64,000 nucleotides of DNA from CALREJ01 sp035547395 (GCA_035547395.1 DASZVA010000014.1:34621-98620), one strand, 5' to 3'; counted from the first letter of the stretch, positions 25,786 to 34,359 are shown. Made by a program: numbers and translations. Notes: a model not told the origin generated them from the sequence alone.

Positions 25786-25809
25786 CCCTCTCCCGCAAGG
25801 GGGAGAGGG
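25786..25809 (+). terminator. Strong GC hairpin after tRNA-Val
   Basis: CCCTCTCCC and GGGAGAGGG pair perfectly around a six-base loop, 14 nt after the tRNA. The following AATATTT is only weakly T-rich. A similar hairpin class follows the SLH gene at 29044. Confidence 0.45.
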
Positions 25810-25818
25810 AATATTTCC

Positions 25819-25977
25819 GTGTCATGCACCGTTTTTTTGCGTTCTCAAAAACTATTTCATTACGTAAAAATGTACCGTGGCACGCGCTGATGGTGTACCC
25901 GCCCGAACGTACCGTTCGGTACGGGCAGGCCGAGGCGTCAAAAAAATGTGCCACCCACATGAAGTACAGGATGACAC
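25819..25977. repeat. Interspersed GTGTCA/TGACAC element, copy 3
   Basis: A 159-bp element bounded by GTGTCATGC and GGATGACAC. Inside are a CCGAACG-TAC-CGTTCGG hairpin (25897-25927), shared with 34954-34987, and T-runs. It lies between tRNA-Val and the convergent T4SS-pilin-like gene. Confidence 0.65.
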
Positions 25978-26013
25978 ATGCTGATCGCTAACCGCTAATC
26001 GCTCTTCGCAATT

Positions 26014-26349
26014 TTACTGTCCCGTCGCAGTACTGCCGAGCGACTGGAAGATGCTCTGCATGAGGCCGACGATCGTCGAGAAGTTCAGATCGAACGGAAT
26101 GTCGAGGAGCTTACTGATCCACGCCACCGCGAAGAACGCGACGAAGGTGACGATGAGACCGATGATCGCGTAGCGGATCGTATGCACCGCCTTGCGGATT
26201 TTTTCTTCATTACCGGCGGAGAGAATGAAACTGATGCCGCCGATGATGATGTAAACGAGACAGAGAATCGACGCGACGATGAGCGCCAGCGCGATGAAGG
26301 TTGCGACGATATCAATGACGCTGCCCGTCGCGAGAAGGTTCTGCAGCAT
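26014..26349 (-). CDS. T4SS-pilin-like small membrane protein
   Basis: 111 residues with two central helices (about 15-42 and 58-80) around the loop SAGNEEKIRKAVHTIRYAIIGL, and a semi-hydrophobic C-terminal segment. IIGGISFILSAGNEEKIRKA...YAIIGLIVTFVAFFAVAWI is the signature of the small pilin-like (PF18895-type) proteins abundant in Patescibacteria and related to VirB2/TrbC. Role in surface appendages or DNA uptake is unproven. It follows the khpA-like gene by 21 nt, and that spacer is a pure pyrimidine tract (CCCCTCCTCCCCCACCCTTC) with no Shine-Dalgarno. Confidence 0.8.
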   Translation of the reverse strand: MLQNLLATGSVIDIVATFIALALIVASILCLVYIIIGGISFILSAGNEEKIRKAVHTIRYAIIGLIVTFVAFFAVAWISKLLDIPFDLNFSTIVGLMQSIFQSLGSTATGQ

Positions 26350-26370
26350 GGAAGGGTGGGGGAGGAGGGG

Positions 26371-26670
26371 TTAATGAGACGGAGGTTCCAGGATTTTAAG
26401 ATTGATGCGCTGCTGTGCGTTGCCTCCGAGAATACGAAGCAGCGTGCGAAGGGCTTTGACGGTCTGACCGCCTTTGCCGATCAATTTGCCCATGTCAGCG
26501 TCGCCGACCTGGACAGTAAGAAGAACGCCGAGCTCGTCGATCTTGGAATCGATGACGAGAGCGTCTTTGTCTTCAACGATGGATTCGAGAACGTACCGCA
26601 GAAAATCCAAACCGGGTACATCCGACGATGTTTGTGGAGAACTCATACCGGGTGATCCTACTCCCTCCAT
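26371..26670 (-). CDS. khpA: KH-domain RNA-binding protein, KhpA-like
   Basis: 99 residues. A single type II KH domain occupies most of the protein, with the nucleic-acid-binding loop GKLIGKGGQTVKALRTLLR (about 61-79). KhpA binds sRNA/mRNA and is classically encoded next to rpsP, as here. The first ATG overlaps the rpsP stop as TAATG, implying coupling. An alternative start eight codons in (MSSPQTSS) has a TAGGAT hexamer 8 nt upstream. Confidence 0.88.
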   Translation of the reverse strand: MEGVGSPGMSSPQTSSDVPGLDFLRYVLESIVEDKDALVIDSKIDELGVLLTVQVGDADMGKLIGKGGQTVKALRTLLRILGGNAQQRINLKILEPPSH

Positions 26671-27086
26671 TATGCGTTGTCACCAGCTGGTGCTGCCTCC
26701 TCTGCGGGAGCGGCTTCCGCCTTCGCTGAAGCTTCGGCGGACAGGTCGGCTACCGGAGCGGCGGCCGCGGCGGCAGGAGCAGCGGATTCCTCGGGCGGAG
26801 CCTTCTTGGAACGCTGCTTGGTGTAACGCTGAATGAACTTTTCCATATCCTTCACGCCGTTTTTCTTCAGAAGGCGGGCGACCGTGTCGCTCGGGATCGC
26901 ACCCTTGGACACCCAATAGGTGACGCGCTCCTGATTCACCTGCCACACCGGATCTTTGCGGGCGGGGAGGTAGTGACCGAGGATCTCGAGGAACTTGCCC
27001 TTCACCGGACGCGCCTTGTCGGCCGCGACGATACGATACGTCGCGAGGTTCTTTCGGCCGGTGCGCTGCAGTCTGATGACGAGCAT
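26670..27086 (-). CDS. rpsP: 30S ribosomal protein S16 with Ala/Glu-rich C-terminal extension
   Basis: 138 residues from ATG 27086. Residues 1-80 are canonical S16 (MLVIRLQRTGRKNLATYRIVAADK...GHYLPARKDP). The last 50 or so residues form an Ala/Pro/Glu low-complexity tail, an extension seen in several phyla. Codons upstream of 27086 in the same frame are not S16-like, and TACACT lies 10 nt before this ATG. S16 is an early 30S assembly protein. First gene of an rpsP-khpA-pilin-like operon. Confidence 0.95.
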   Translation of the reverse strand: MLVIRLQRTGRKNLATYRIVAADKARPVKGKFLEILGHYLPARKDPVWQVNQERVTYWVSKGAIPSDTVARLLKKNGVKDMEKFIQRYTKQRSKKAPPEESAAPAAAAAAPVADLSAEASAKAEAAPAEEAAPAGDNA

Positions 27087-27132
27087 GTGGGCGCTCAGTG
27101 TAGGGAGAGGGCTCGATTCATGCAAGTCTTTG

Positions 27133-27423
27133 TCAGTCCCGCGCGATCCGGATATCTGAAATATGCGCAAAACCGCATTCGGATGCGATGTATGCTTTTA
27201 AATCGGGAATCAGAGCCCGGCATTCCTGGAGCGCGACCGAGTGGGAGCAGGTGAGAAACACGACGCCGTCCTGCACTTTTTTCACGTGCACGCATGCAGA
27301 CAGATCAACCAGGCGATGCGCGATCCATTTCTCCAGGCGATGCACGACCAAAGCCCCCTCGGCATGCTGTTGCAGCCCCCGCTTGTGGAGCACTTTGGGG
27401 AGAACCGAGAAGACGCGATCCAT
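27133..27423 (-). CDS. DUF721/DciA-like protein
   Basis: 96 residues from MDRVFSVLPKVLHKRGLQQHAEGALVVHRLEKWI. The pattern of a helical N-terminus, a Trp about 30 residues in, and then GVVFLTCSHSVALQECRALIPDLKAYI resembles the KH-like DciA/DUF721 family. DciA loads or operates the replicative helicase DnaB in bacteria without DnaC/DnaI; dnaB is present at 38.4 kb and no DnaC/DnaI is seen. A promoter TTGCGT-17-GACAAT precedes, leaving a 19-nt pyrimidine-rich leader. The earlier in-frame ATG at 27447 overlaps that -10, so I prefer 27423. Confidence 0.7.
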   Translation of the reverse strand: MDRVFSVLPKVLHKRGLQQHAEGALVVHRLEKWIAHRLVDLSACVHVKKVQDGVVFLTCSHSVALQECRALIPDLKAYIASECGFAHISDIRIARD

Positions 27424-27579
27424 GAACGGGCGGGGAAGACACCTCATTGTCGTTGACGGATGAGACGAACGCAATTGACACATCAACGCAAACAATGATC
27501 GCCGTCCTGTCCACGGCTTTCATTTGCATTGCAGAGCGGACTCAGCAGACTGTGATGGTTCATTTTCCCTCTCCTTTCT

Positions 27580-29028
27580 ATGTTGTTTCACTCACGCACA
27601 TCCCGCTTCGTCGCGAGCGCCTTCGCGGCCGGGATTCTGCTCGGAGTCGTGGGAACGACGATGGCAGCGTCCGTTCGCGGCTCCTCGGTTTTTCCGGATA
27701 TCCCCAGTGGATCGTACTTCGACTCCGCCGTCGGGCAGATGTATTCCATGGGTATCATCAAGGGATACCAGAACGGCAATTTCGGTCCCAATGATCCCGT
27801 GACGCGCGCCGACGTCGCCGTCATGCTGCAGCGCTTCTATAATGAAGAGCACGGCATTTCGAATGACTCGTCATCCAGCACGACGACCCGTTCGAGCTCC
27901 AGCCGGTCGAGTGCCGCCTCGAGCACGAGTTCCAGTTCCTCGAAAGTGCTCTACGGCACGGTCCGTTTCACGACCAATAATTTCGTGGTCGGCTATGCGA
28001 CCGGCACGGCAAAGATCTCGGTCGTCCGCATCGGCGGCGCGACGGGTCAGTTGAACGTCGATTACGCGACGGGCAGCGGATCGGCGGTCGCCGGCACGGA
28101 CTATGATCCGACCAGCGGCACGTTGAACTTCGCCAACGGCGAAACGAGCAAGACGTTCACGGTGAACATCAAAAACAATCCGTTCGGCGGAAACAAGACG
28201 ATTCCCATCATCCTGAAGAATATCAGCGCGGGCGCGGCTCTCGGCGATCCCTCCACCGCGACGATCACGATTTCAAGCGGACAGAGCGATTCGTCCACGT
28301 CGTCAACCGCGTCGGCTGCGTCCAGCAGCTCGGTGAATTCGATGGGCACGCTGTCTCTGAGCGCGACGTCCTACATGGTGAATGAAAAGGATGGCACCCT
28401 CACCGTCACCGTGAACCGAAGCGGCGGCACGAACGGGACAGTCGGCGTGTCATACGCGACGACGGACGGCACGGCGCATGCGGGCGCGGCCTACACCAAT
28501 GTGAACGGCACGCTTACCTTCAATGCAGGAGAAACGACCAAGACGTTCTCGATTCCGATCAGCTACAACTCGAACGTAACGGGCAACCGTTCGTTCACGG
28601 TGGCGCTTGGTAACCCCACCGGCGGCGCGAACCTGGATGCACTCGGTACGTCCGCGACCGTGACGATCTTCGATTATGAAAGCGGCGTCTACGGGTCGGG
28701 CGGATTGAAATTCGCGAAATCGGAATATGACGTCAGCCACAACGACGGTAATGTCGTGATCACGGTGCAGCGCGTGGGAGGCGCTGACGGAATCGTGACG
28801 GTGAATTACGACACCGAAAACGTCACCGCATCGTCCGGCAATGATTACACGACGGAAAACGGAACACTCACGTTCCAGCCCGGCGAAACGAGCAAGACGA
28901 TCGTCATTCCGATTTTGAACAGCGGCACGCTGAGTAACACTCGTTCGTTCAACGTGGCGCTGACATCGCCGACGGCGCCGGCGACACTCGTGTCTCCGTA
29001 TGTCACAAGCGTCATGATCAGTAACTAA
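27580..29028 (+). CDS. Surface protein: SLH domain plus three Calx-beta repeats
   Basis: 482 residues. Signal peptide about 1-30 (TTMAA). One S-layer-homology domain, 38-88 (FPDIPSGSYFDSAVGQMYSM...RADVAVMLQRFY), can anchor the protein to wall polymers. A Ser/Thr-rich linker (95-122) follows. Three Calx-beta-like modules of about 110 residues lie at about 125-235, 255-365 and 370-482, each with GTLNF/LTF-GET-KTF-I and D/N clusters for Ca. Calx-beta repeats bind calcium and serve adhesion. A lone SLH domain is fewer than the usual three. The leader ends in a pyrimidine tract (CCCTCTCCTTTCT). A strong terminator follows. Confidence 0.85.
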   Translation: MLFHSRTSRFVASAFAAGILLGVVGTTMAASVRGSSVFPDIPSGSYFDSAVGQMYSMGIIKGYQNGNFGPNDPVTRADVAVMLQRFYNEEHGISNDSSSSTTTRSSSSRSSAASSTSSSSSKVLYGTVRFTTNNFVVGYATGTAKISVVRIGGATGQLNVDYATGSGSAVAGTDYDPTSGTLNFANGETSKTFTVNIKNNPFGGNKTIPIILKNISAGAALGDPSTATITISSGQSDSSTSSTASAASSSSVNSMGTLSLSATSYMVNEKDGTLTVTVNRSGGTNGTVGVSYATTDGTAHAGAAYTNVNGTLTFNAGETTKTFSIPISYNSNVTGNRSFTVALGNPTGGANLDALGTSATVTIFDYESGVYGSGGLKFAKSEYDVSHNDGNVVITVQRVGGADGIVTVNYDTENVTASSGNDYTTENGTLTFQPGETSKTIVIPILNSGTLSNTRSFNVALTSPTAPATLVSPYVTSVMISN

Positions 29029-29043
29029 ATCCCTCATCCCCAA

Positions 29044-29092
29044 CCCCTTCTCCCGCTTGCGCCACCAGCCAGCCGGGAGAAGGGGTATTTTT
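29044..29092 (+). terminator. Intrinsic terminator after the SLH gene
   Basis: CCCCTTCTCCCG and CGGGAGAAGGGG form a perfect 12-bp stem followed by TATTTTT. Confidence 0.8.
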
Positions 29093-29141
29093 AAAAATTC
29101 CCCCCTCTCCTGGTAAGCAAGCGGGTGGGCAGGAGAGGGGG
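29091..29141 (-). terminator. Intrinsic terminator after the 29153 glycosyltransferase
   Basis: On the minus strand CCCCCTCTCCTG and CAGGAGAGGGGG form a 12-bp stem followed by GGAATTTTT. Together with the preceding hairpin it insulates the convergent genes. Confidence 0.75.
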
Positions 29142-29152
29142 CGGGGGTGAGG

Positions 29153-30196
29153 TCACATCGCTTCCTGCAACACAGCCGCTGTTTCCTCCGCCGTGTTCTC
29201 CCACGTGCCGATGACAGATGCATTGCGCTCATGCGGCGGATGTTTGAATGCAGCGGCGAATGCATCGACGGTCGGTTCGAGAAGCAATGCTTTCCCTGTC
29301 GCGATGTCTCTGATCGCGGATCCGTCGGTTGCGATCACCGGGCACGCGCAGGCAAGCGCTTCCGCGACGGGCAGGCAGAATCCTTCGTAGAGCGATGCCG
29401 TCACAAGAGCGTTCGCTGCGCTGTAGAGCGCGGGCAGATCGCTGTCCGGCACGTCCTTCAGTTGCCGAACGTGATCGGGCAGCGGCCGGAGCGCCTCGCT
29501 CTCCTTGCCGCCCGTAACGAGAATCAGATCAGCATCCATCTGCCGTCCGGATGCAAGAAACGCCTGTATGAGCAGCGGAACGTTTTTGTGCTGCTTGGCA
29601 TTGCCGACGTAGAGAAAATACGGACGTTTCAAAGCGTACTTGTCACGGATGCGTTCGAGAGCCGGCTGCGGCGACGGATGAAAGGCGGGATCGACGCCCT
29701 CAAGCACCACGCGCGTTTTCGACTCCGCGGACGTGCCGAAGACCGACGCGATCTCGCTTTTCACAAACGGACTGATCGTGATGATGCGCGTCGCCTTCTT
29801 GATCGCATTGGAAAAAAGAGAGCGATAGGCTCTGCGTTTGAAAAACGACGCCTGATTGGGATAGCGGTGCAAAATGAGATCGTGGATCGTGACGAGAAAC
29901 GGCACGGGACACGAAAACGGCACGTTGAAGTGCGGGGAGAAAAACAGATCCGCGGGAAAATCCCTGAGAAGCCCAGGCAGTACGACCTGCTCCGCAATCG
30001 AATAATGGGGGACATCCGCGGTGACGACCGTGAAATGCGATGAACGCGACGGAATCCAGTTTTCCTCCGGCGACCGCACGAAGAGCACATACCGAAAACC
30101 GTCGCGCGACAACAAATGGGTTGTCAGCTCGCGCGTATAGCGTCCGAGGCCCGAATTGGTCGCCGCAAATCTGCAATCGATCGCGATCGTCTTCAT
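29153..30196 (-). CDS. GT4-family glycosyltransferase
   Basis: 347 residues from ATG 30196 (MKTIAIDCRFAATNSGLGRYTREL). The GT-B fold shows the acceptor-side GLGRYT glycine loop and TIHDLI. In the C-terminal half are RPYFLYVGNAKQHKNVPLLIQAF and the nucleotide-sugar motif SLYEGFCLPVAEALACACPVIATD (E-x7-E). It transfers a sugar to an envelope polysaccharide or lipid; the specific linkage is unknown. The open frame continues upstream but overlaps prmC, and TATCAT ends 8 nt before this ATG. A second GT4 gene lies at 32.5 kb. Confidence 0.9.
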   Translation of the reverse strand: MKTIAIDCRFAATNSGLGRYTRELTTHLLSRDGFRYVLFVRSPEENWIPSRSSHFTVVTADVPHYSIAEQVVLPGLLRDFPADLFFSPHFNVPFSCPVPFLVTIHDLILHRYPNQASFFKRRAYRSLFSNAIKKATRIITISPFVKSEIASVFGTSAESKTRVVLEGVDPAFHPSPQPALERIRDKYALKRPYFLYVGNAKQHKNVPLLIQAFLASGRQMDADLILVTGGKESEALRPLPDHVRQLKDVPDSDLPALYSAANALVTASLYEGFCLPVAEALACACPVIATDGSAIRDIATGKALLLEPTVDAFAAAFKHPPHERNASVIGTWENTAEETAAVLQEAM

Positions 30197-30203
30197 ACGG
30201 TGG

Positions 30204-30212
30204 CATGATACT
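30204..30212. promoter_or_regulatory. Overlapping divergent -10 elements
   Basis: CATGATACT contains a minus-strand TATCAT (8 nt from the glycosyltransferase ATG) and a plus-strand CATGAT/GATACT (6 or 3 nt from the prmC GTG). The two start codons are only 19 nt apart, so both leaderless promoters must share DNA. Confidence 0.5.
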
Positions 30213-30215
30213 ACC

Positions 30216-31010
30216 GTGACCGTACACGATGCACTCTCATCTGGCATTGAGCGCACGGACGCCGAGATCCTGCTTGCGTTCGCGCTCGACAGAGACCGAA
30301 CGTGGATTCTGGCGCATCCGGAACATTCCCTCTCTCCGGCAGAAGAAGCCACCGTCAAAAAGTTCATCGACCGCAGGCGGGCTGGGGAGCCGGTCGCCTA
30401 CATCACGGGAATGAAGGATTTTTACGGACGTTCGTTCATCGTGAACCGTCATGCGCTCATTCCGCGTCCGGCGACGGAAGCGTTGATCGACATCGCGAAA
30501 GATCTGTTCACCAGAAAAAAAGTGCAGCCTGTCAGGGAGATCGATAGCCGCATCGTCGCGTGGACGCATGTCTGGGGACCGCTCGACGACGTGCGGACCA
30601 TCGTCGATATCGGCACGGGCAGCGGCTGCATCGCGGTCACGCTCGCGTGCGAGCTGCCGCAGATTAAGATCATCGCGACGGACGTCAGCGGCGATGCATT
30701 GAGCGTCGCGCGGGAGAATGCAAAAAAACATGCTGTCACCAACCGCATTCTATTTCTGCAGGGCAGGGGACTGGACCCTGTCGCCGACATCGATGAACCG
30801 TTTTTGATCGTGAGCAATCCTCCGTACATTCCAAAAGACGTAGCACTTTCCAAAGACGTCGCGGACTACGAGCCGCACGAGGCGCTGTTTGCAGGCGAGA
30901 GGGGAGCGGACGTTATCGAGAGGATCGTGCGGGAGTCGCAAAAAAATCCGTACTGCAGAGGATTTCTCATGGAATGCAGGGAAGAGCAGGCAAGGACAGA
31001 TCTTGCATAG
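30216..31010 (+). CDS. prmC: Peptide chain release factor N5-glutamine methyltransferase
   Basis: 264 residues from GTG 30216. The N-terminal helical domain (RTDAEILLAFALDRDRTWILAHPE) and linker IPRPATEALID are followed by SAM motif I TIVDIGTGSGCIAVTLA and the catalytic NPPY within FLIVSNPPYIPKDV. PrmC methylates the GGQ Gln of release factors. The usual IPRPETE reads IPRPATE here, a non-catalytic change. The C-terminus is a little short. The open frame extends to 30156, but that part overlaps the divergent gene. Confidence 0.88.
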   Translation: MTVHDALSSGIERTDAEILLAFALDRDRTWILAHPEHSLSPAEEATVKKFIDRRRAGEPVAYITGMKDFYGRSFIVNRHALIPRPATEALIDIAKDLFTRKKVQPVREIDSRIVAWTHVWGPLDDVRTIVDIGTGSGCIAVTLACELPQIKIIATDVSGDALSVARENAKKHAVTNRILFLQGRGLDPVADIDEPFLIVSNPPYIPKDVALSKDVADYEPHEALFAGERGADVIERIVRESQKNPYCRGFLMECREEQARTDLA

Positions 31011-31037
31011 TATGCATTAAAGTATTACAACAGACGC

Positions 31038-31646
31038 ATGCTTGATGCTACAGGCAATCGTACCGTGACAATCTTGCGTCCTCGGGGACTGTCTGTCATC
31101 GGTTTATATCAGGATGCACTTGATGATTACGAGGCGGAGACAAATCAACAGAATGACGATCCCGTTCTCGCATCTCTGGAAAGAGATAAACGTGAGAAGC
31201 TCGATGAAAGTCTGGATGTTATTAAAAATCTCATCACAGAAACAGCGGATGTGCTGAAGTTGCACGTCAACATCTATGAATACGATTTCCCGTCGGCATT
31301 GCCCTCACCGAAAGCAAGAAGATGGATTGGAAAAACCAATCTGCTCACGACGATTGAACCGAATGATACGCAACTTGCATACGTCTCGGCCTGCTTGCGT
31401 CACAATCCCGTCATGAGCGCTTTACTGGCATACGATAGCCCGGACTACCTGGAAGAAGGAAACCGGTTGCATATCATCGATGCACGATCTGTACCGATCA
31501 TCAACATATCTTCACCGGAATCCGAAAAACAACAACGCATCTTTGCATCCTGCACGCATTGGGATATCGAGAAGATAAAGCCCGTGATTACTAAAGCTCT
31601 GTCGTATCCATTTCCGGTCACTCCTCCAATCTCTCTCCCCACTTGA
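31038..31646 (+). CDS. Hypothetical protein
   Basis: 202 residues, soluble, acidic, no recognised domain. An N-terminal segment with a charged helix (about 30-75: ETNQQNDDPVLASLERDKREKLDESLDVIKNLITETADVLK) precedes an alpha/beta-looking C-terminal half, roughly 85-202, with AYVSACLRHNPVMSALLAYD and RLHIIDARSVPIINIS. TATTAC ends 9 nt before the ATG. Its 3' end overlaps the convergent nadK by 29 nt. Confidence 0.65.
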   Translation: MLDATGNRTVTILRPRGLSVIGLYQDALDDYEAETNQQNDDPVLASLERDKREKLDESLDVIKNLITETADVLKLHVNIYEYDFPSALPSPKARRWIGKTNLLTTIEPNDTQLAYVSACLRHNPVMSALLAYDSPDYLEEGNRLHIIDARSVPIINISSPESEKQQRIFASCTHWDIEKIKPVITKALSYPFPVTPPISLPT

Positions 31647-32511
31647 GCTTGGTGCGCAGCGTATGGAAGAACGTGTCTTCCTTGCGGCGGATGAATTTCA
31701 CCGTTTCGCCGTGGATGCGCGTGACGATGCGGTCGAATTTTCGCAGTTCGTGATAAACCTGTCCGTCGAGCGTGAGACCGACGGTGCTTTCGAGAAATGA
31801 GTCGTTGCACTTGCTCACTTCCGTTTCGATATCCGTCGTTCCGGGAATCACGATCGGGCGCTGATTCAGACTGTGCGGATTGATCGGCGTCAAGATCACC
31901 GCGGCGAGGCGCGGGTGCACGACCGGACCGCCCGCCGCGAGAGAGTACGCGGTGGAACCGGTGGGCGTGGCGATGATGAGCCCGTCGGCGTGAAACGTGG
32001 AGAGAAGCTCTCCACCGACGCTCGTGCGCAGATCAAGCAGACGCGAAATCGTGCCCTGTGATATCACGACTTCATTCATGGCGAGACATGCAAAAATATC
32101 TTTGCCGTCGCGTTCCACGTGCACATGCAGAATGCTGCGCTCTTCGATCATTCCTTTGCCCTGCAAAAGCTGCGGCAGCAGATCGTCCGCTTCGTCGATG
32201 TTGATCTCGGCCAGAAAACCGACGGCGCCCTTGTTCACGCTTAAAATCGGAATCGACAAATCGTTCAACTCTCGGACCGAACGCAGAATCGTTCCGTCTC
32301 CCCCGATCACAAGCAGCGCGTCGATGTCTTTCGTGTCTTTGATTTCATGAAAATCTTTGACGATATCCAGCTCGCCGACGTTCGGCCGATCGACGAACAC
32401 CTCGATCTTTTCCTTTTTGAGAATCGACAGAATATGAGCGACGGTTTCGTCTTTTTCGGTAAGGTGCGGCTTTACCGTGAGCCCGATGCGACGGTACTGC
32501 GTCATCCGCAC
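31618..32511 (-). CDS. nadK: NAD kinase
   Basis: About 297 residues (start GTG 32511 or ATG 32505). Diagnostic motifs: LLVIGGDGTILR (GGDGT), NEVVIS (NE/D) and the long DGLIIATPTGSTAYSLAAGGPVVHP. NadK phosphorylates NAD to NADP, the only de novo NADP route. Length matches the family. It begins 9 nt after the end of the glycosyltransferase gene upstream, so they form an operon. Confidence 0.95.
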   Translation of the reverse strand: MRMTQYRRIGLTVKPHLTEKDETVAHILSILKKEKIEVFVDRPNVGELDIVKDFHEIKDTKDIDALLVIGGDGTILRSVRELNDLSIPILSVNKGAVGFLAEINIDEADDLLPQLLQGKGMIEERSILHVHVERDGKDIFACLAMNEVVISQGTISRLLDLRTSVGGELLSTFHADGLIIATPTGSTAYSLAAGGPVVHPRLAAVILTPINPHSLNQRPIVIPGTTDIETEVSKCNDSFLESTVGLTLDGQVYHELRKFDRIVTRIHGETVKFIRRKEDTFFHTLRTKLKWGERLEE

Positions 32512-32520
32512 TACGTTCGG

Positions 32521-33603
32521 CTATCTGCCGCTTTTTGTCAATGATTCCGCGCCCTCCAGGAATCGATCGACGGTCTTCTTCCAGGAAAATTCCGGCGCGC
32601 GCATGCGCCCGTTTTCGATGAGCGCACTGCGCACCGGCGCATCGGTGAGAAGCGTTTCCAGTCCGCGCGCGATTGCGCCGGTATCAGACGGATCGACAAG
32701 CAGCGCCGCATCGCCGGCGATTTCCTTCATGCTGCCGACAGCGGACGTGAGGACGGGAATCCCGCGCAGAAACGCATCGAGGACCGGCATACCGAATCCC
32801 TCATACAGAGAGGGGAATGCGAAGACGGCAGCCGCGCGCATCAATTCCTCTACCTCGTGATCCGGAAGATAATCGCGCCATTCGACGCCCGGAGTCGCCT
32901 GCGCACGCGAGACAATGTCCGAGTCGTGCCATCCGCGCTTGCCGACGAGCACGAGCCGAAACCGGTCCCGCAGATCCTGCGGCAGCAACGAGTACGCATC
33001 GATCAGCCGCAGTTGATTCTTGCGCGGGCAGAGCGTGCCGATGCAGAGAACGATATTTTCATGCGTGCGTTTTTCATGCGGAAGAGGATGCGCCATCGGT
33101 CCGGCGAAAATCGGAATGACTTTCGACGCGTCCAGACGAGGATAACGCACGAGCAGATCCCGTTTCGTCGTCTCGCTCACGGTGCAGATCATCGCGGCGT
33201 GCTCGGCCGCTCTCTTGAGCGTAAGCTTTTCTATGAAGACGGCCATGCGATCGTGCGGCTCATGTCGAAAGGCGATCAAATCATGCACTATCGGAATCAT
33301 CGGTTTTGTCCGTTGCAACAGCGCCGGCACGATGTAGCTCACCGTGCTGACGTACGCGTCGACCGACGATGACGCGATCATGCGCGCTGCGGTGATATGC
33401 CATTGAACTCCTTTGCGCTCGATTTGTTCGAGATGATGACACGACGTGATGCGCGACGACCATTCGCGGGGAAGAGGGGCATCGCTGTAGAGCGTCAGAT
33501 CGATGTCGCGCGAGAGAAGTTCCGATACGAAACCGTACGTCCACTGACCTTTGCCGGTACGTTTTTCGGCGCATGCTTCGCGTACGTCAATGCCCAGATG
33601 CAT
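32521..33603 (-). CDS. GT4-family glycosyltransferase
   Basis: 360 residues. N-terminal MHLGIDVREACAEKRTGKGQWTYGF carries the Gly-rich acceptor loop, then PMIPIVHDLIAF. The C-terminal donor domain has NIVLCIGTLCPRKNQLRLIDAY and SLYEGFGMPVLDAFLRGIPVLTS (E-x7-D in place of E-x7-E). Presumably acts in envelope glycan assembly with the 29153 gene. TACACT ends 6 nt before the ATG, and the DNA immediately upstream is a (GGGCTA)n array that covers the -35 region. Confidence 0.9.
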   Translation of the reverse strand: MHLGIDVREACAEKRTGKGQWTYGFVSELLSRDIDLTLYSDAPLPREWSSRITSCHHLEQIERKGVQWHITAARMIASSSVDAYVSTVSYIVPALLQRTKPMIPIVHDLIAFRHEPHDRMAVFIEKLTLKRAAEHAAMICTVSETTKRDLLVRYPRLDASKVIPIFAGPMAHPLPHEKRTHENIVLCIGTLCPRKNQLRLIDAYSLLPQDLRDRFRLVLVGKRGWHDSDIVSRAQATPGVEWRDYLPDHEVEELMRAAAVFAFPSLYEGFGMPVLDAFLRGIPVLTSAVGSMKEIAGDAALLVDPSDTGAIARGLETLLTDAPVRSALIENGRMRAPEFSWKKTVDRFLEGAESLTKSGR

Positions 33604-33615
33604 GGGGGAAGTGTA

Positions 33616-33648
33616 GGGCTAGGGATAGGGCTAGGGCTAGGGCTAGGG
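33616..33648 (+). repeat. Telomere-like (GGGCTA)n array, G-quadruplex motif
   Basis: Six GGG tracts separated by three-base loops (CTA, ATA, CTA, CTA, CTA). It sits one nucleotide upstream of the -10 of the 33603 glycosyltransferase, replacing a -35 box, and about 110 nt upstream of the divergent 33774 gene's -10. Confidence 0.75.
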
Positions 33649-33773
33649 ATTCGCAATGAGTTATTGGTTATGAGTGATTGGTTTTTCGTTTCGTGTAATA
33701 CAACCAGTAACCAATAACCGTGTCGACACCCCTGCTTCGACACCTGTCCTTCTCCCTGCTACCATCGCTTGGT

Positions 33774-34358
33774 ATGGCATCACGCTTTACGAGATCGCTC
33801 GCATCATTGGACTTGGAGGAACGCATTTTGAATATCGCCATCATCGTCGCGCTCTTCGCTTCATTCCTGCCATGGCTCTCCGGCAACTGGCTGGGTGGAG
33901 ACGCGGTGAGCTACAACTCGTTCGGCTTTTATACGTCGTACATCGGCATCGCCGTTTTTATCATGATGCTGGCGTCGCTTCTGATCACGCTCGTCCCCCT
34001 CTTTGGCGGTCCGATTATTTTGAAGCGTCAGCAAAAAGAAATCGTACGACTGTTTCTCGCGCTCCTCACCACCGTTCTCTTGCTTGCGGCTTTGTCCGTT
34101 CTCATGCAGGTGACGTATGAATTCGCGCGCATGGAAATCCGGTTCGGCATTTACATCGAGATCATCGCCAGCATCGTGGTACTCATCTACACCTTCATGC
34201 GCTGGCAGGAATTCAGACACGCGGGCAATCCCGATCAATTCCATCATCCCGAAGCTCCGGTCATGCACAGCGAACGGCCCGAATCCATCATTCCGCCTCC
34301 GCCACCCCCTCCTCCGCCCCCGCCGCTCAGCCCGGAGGAGCATCGTCATTTACGGTAA
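33774..34358 (+). CDS. Four-TM protein with polyproline tail
   Basis: 194 residues from ATG 33774 (TACCAT ends 8 nt before). About four membrane helices (roughly 18-38, 55-80, 92-115, 122-142) are followed by a soluble His/Glu tail and a run of eleven prolines near the C-terminus (SIIPP...PPPLSPEEHRHLR). The polyproline run would stall ribosomes without EF-P. Function unknown; the tail suggests protein-protein contact in the cytoplasm. Confidence 0.75.
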   Translation: MASRFTRSLASLDLEERILNIAIIVALFASFLPWLSGNWLGGDAVSYNSFGFYTSYIGIAVFIMMLASLLITLVPLFGGPIILKRQQKEIVRLFLALLTTVLLLAALSVLMQVTYEFARMEIRFGIYIEIIASIVVLIYTFMRWQEFRHAGNPDQFHHPEAPVMHSERPESIIPPPPPPPPPPPLSPEEHRHLR

Positions 34359-34359
34359 T

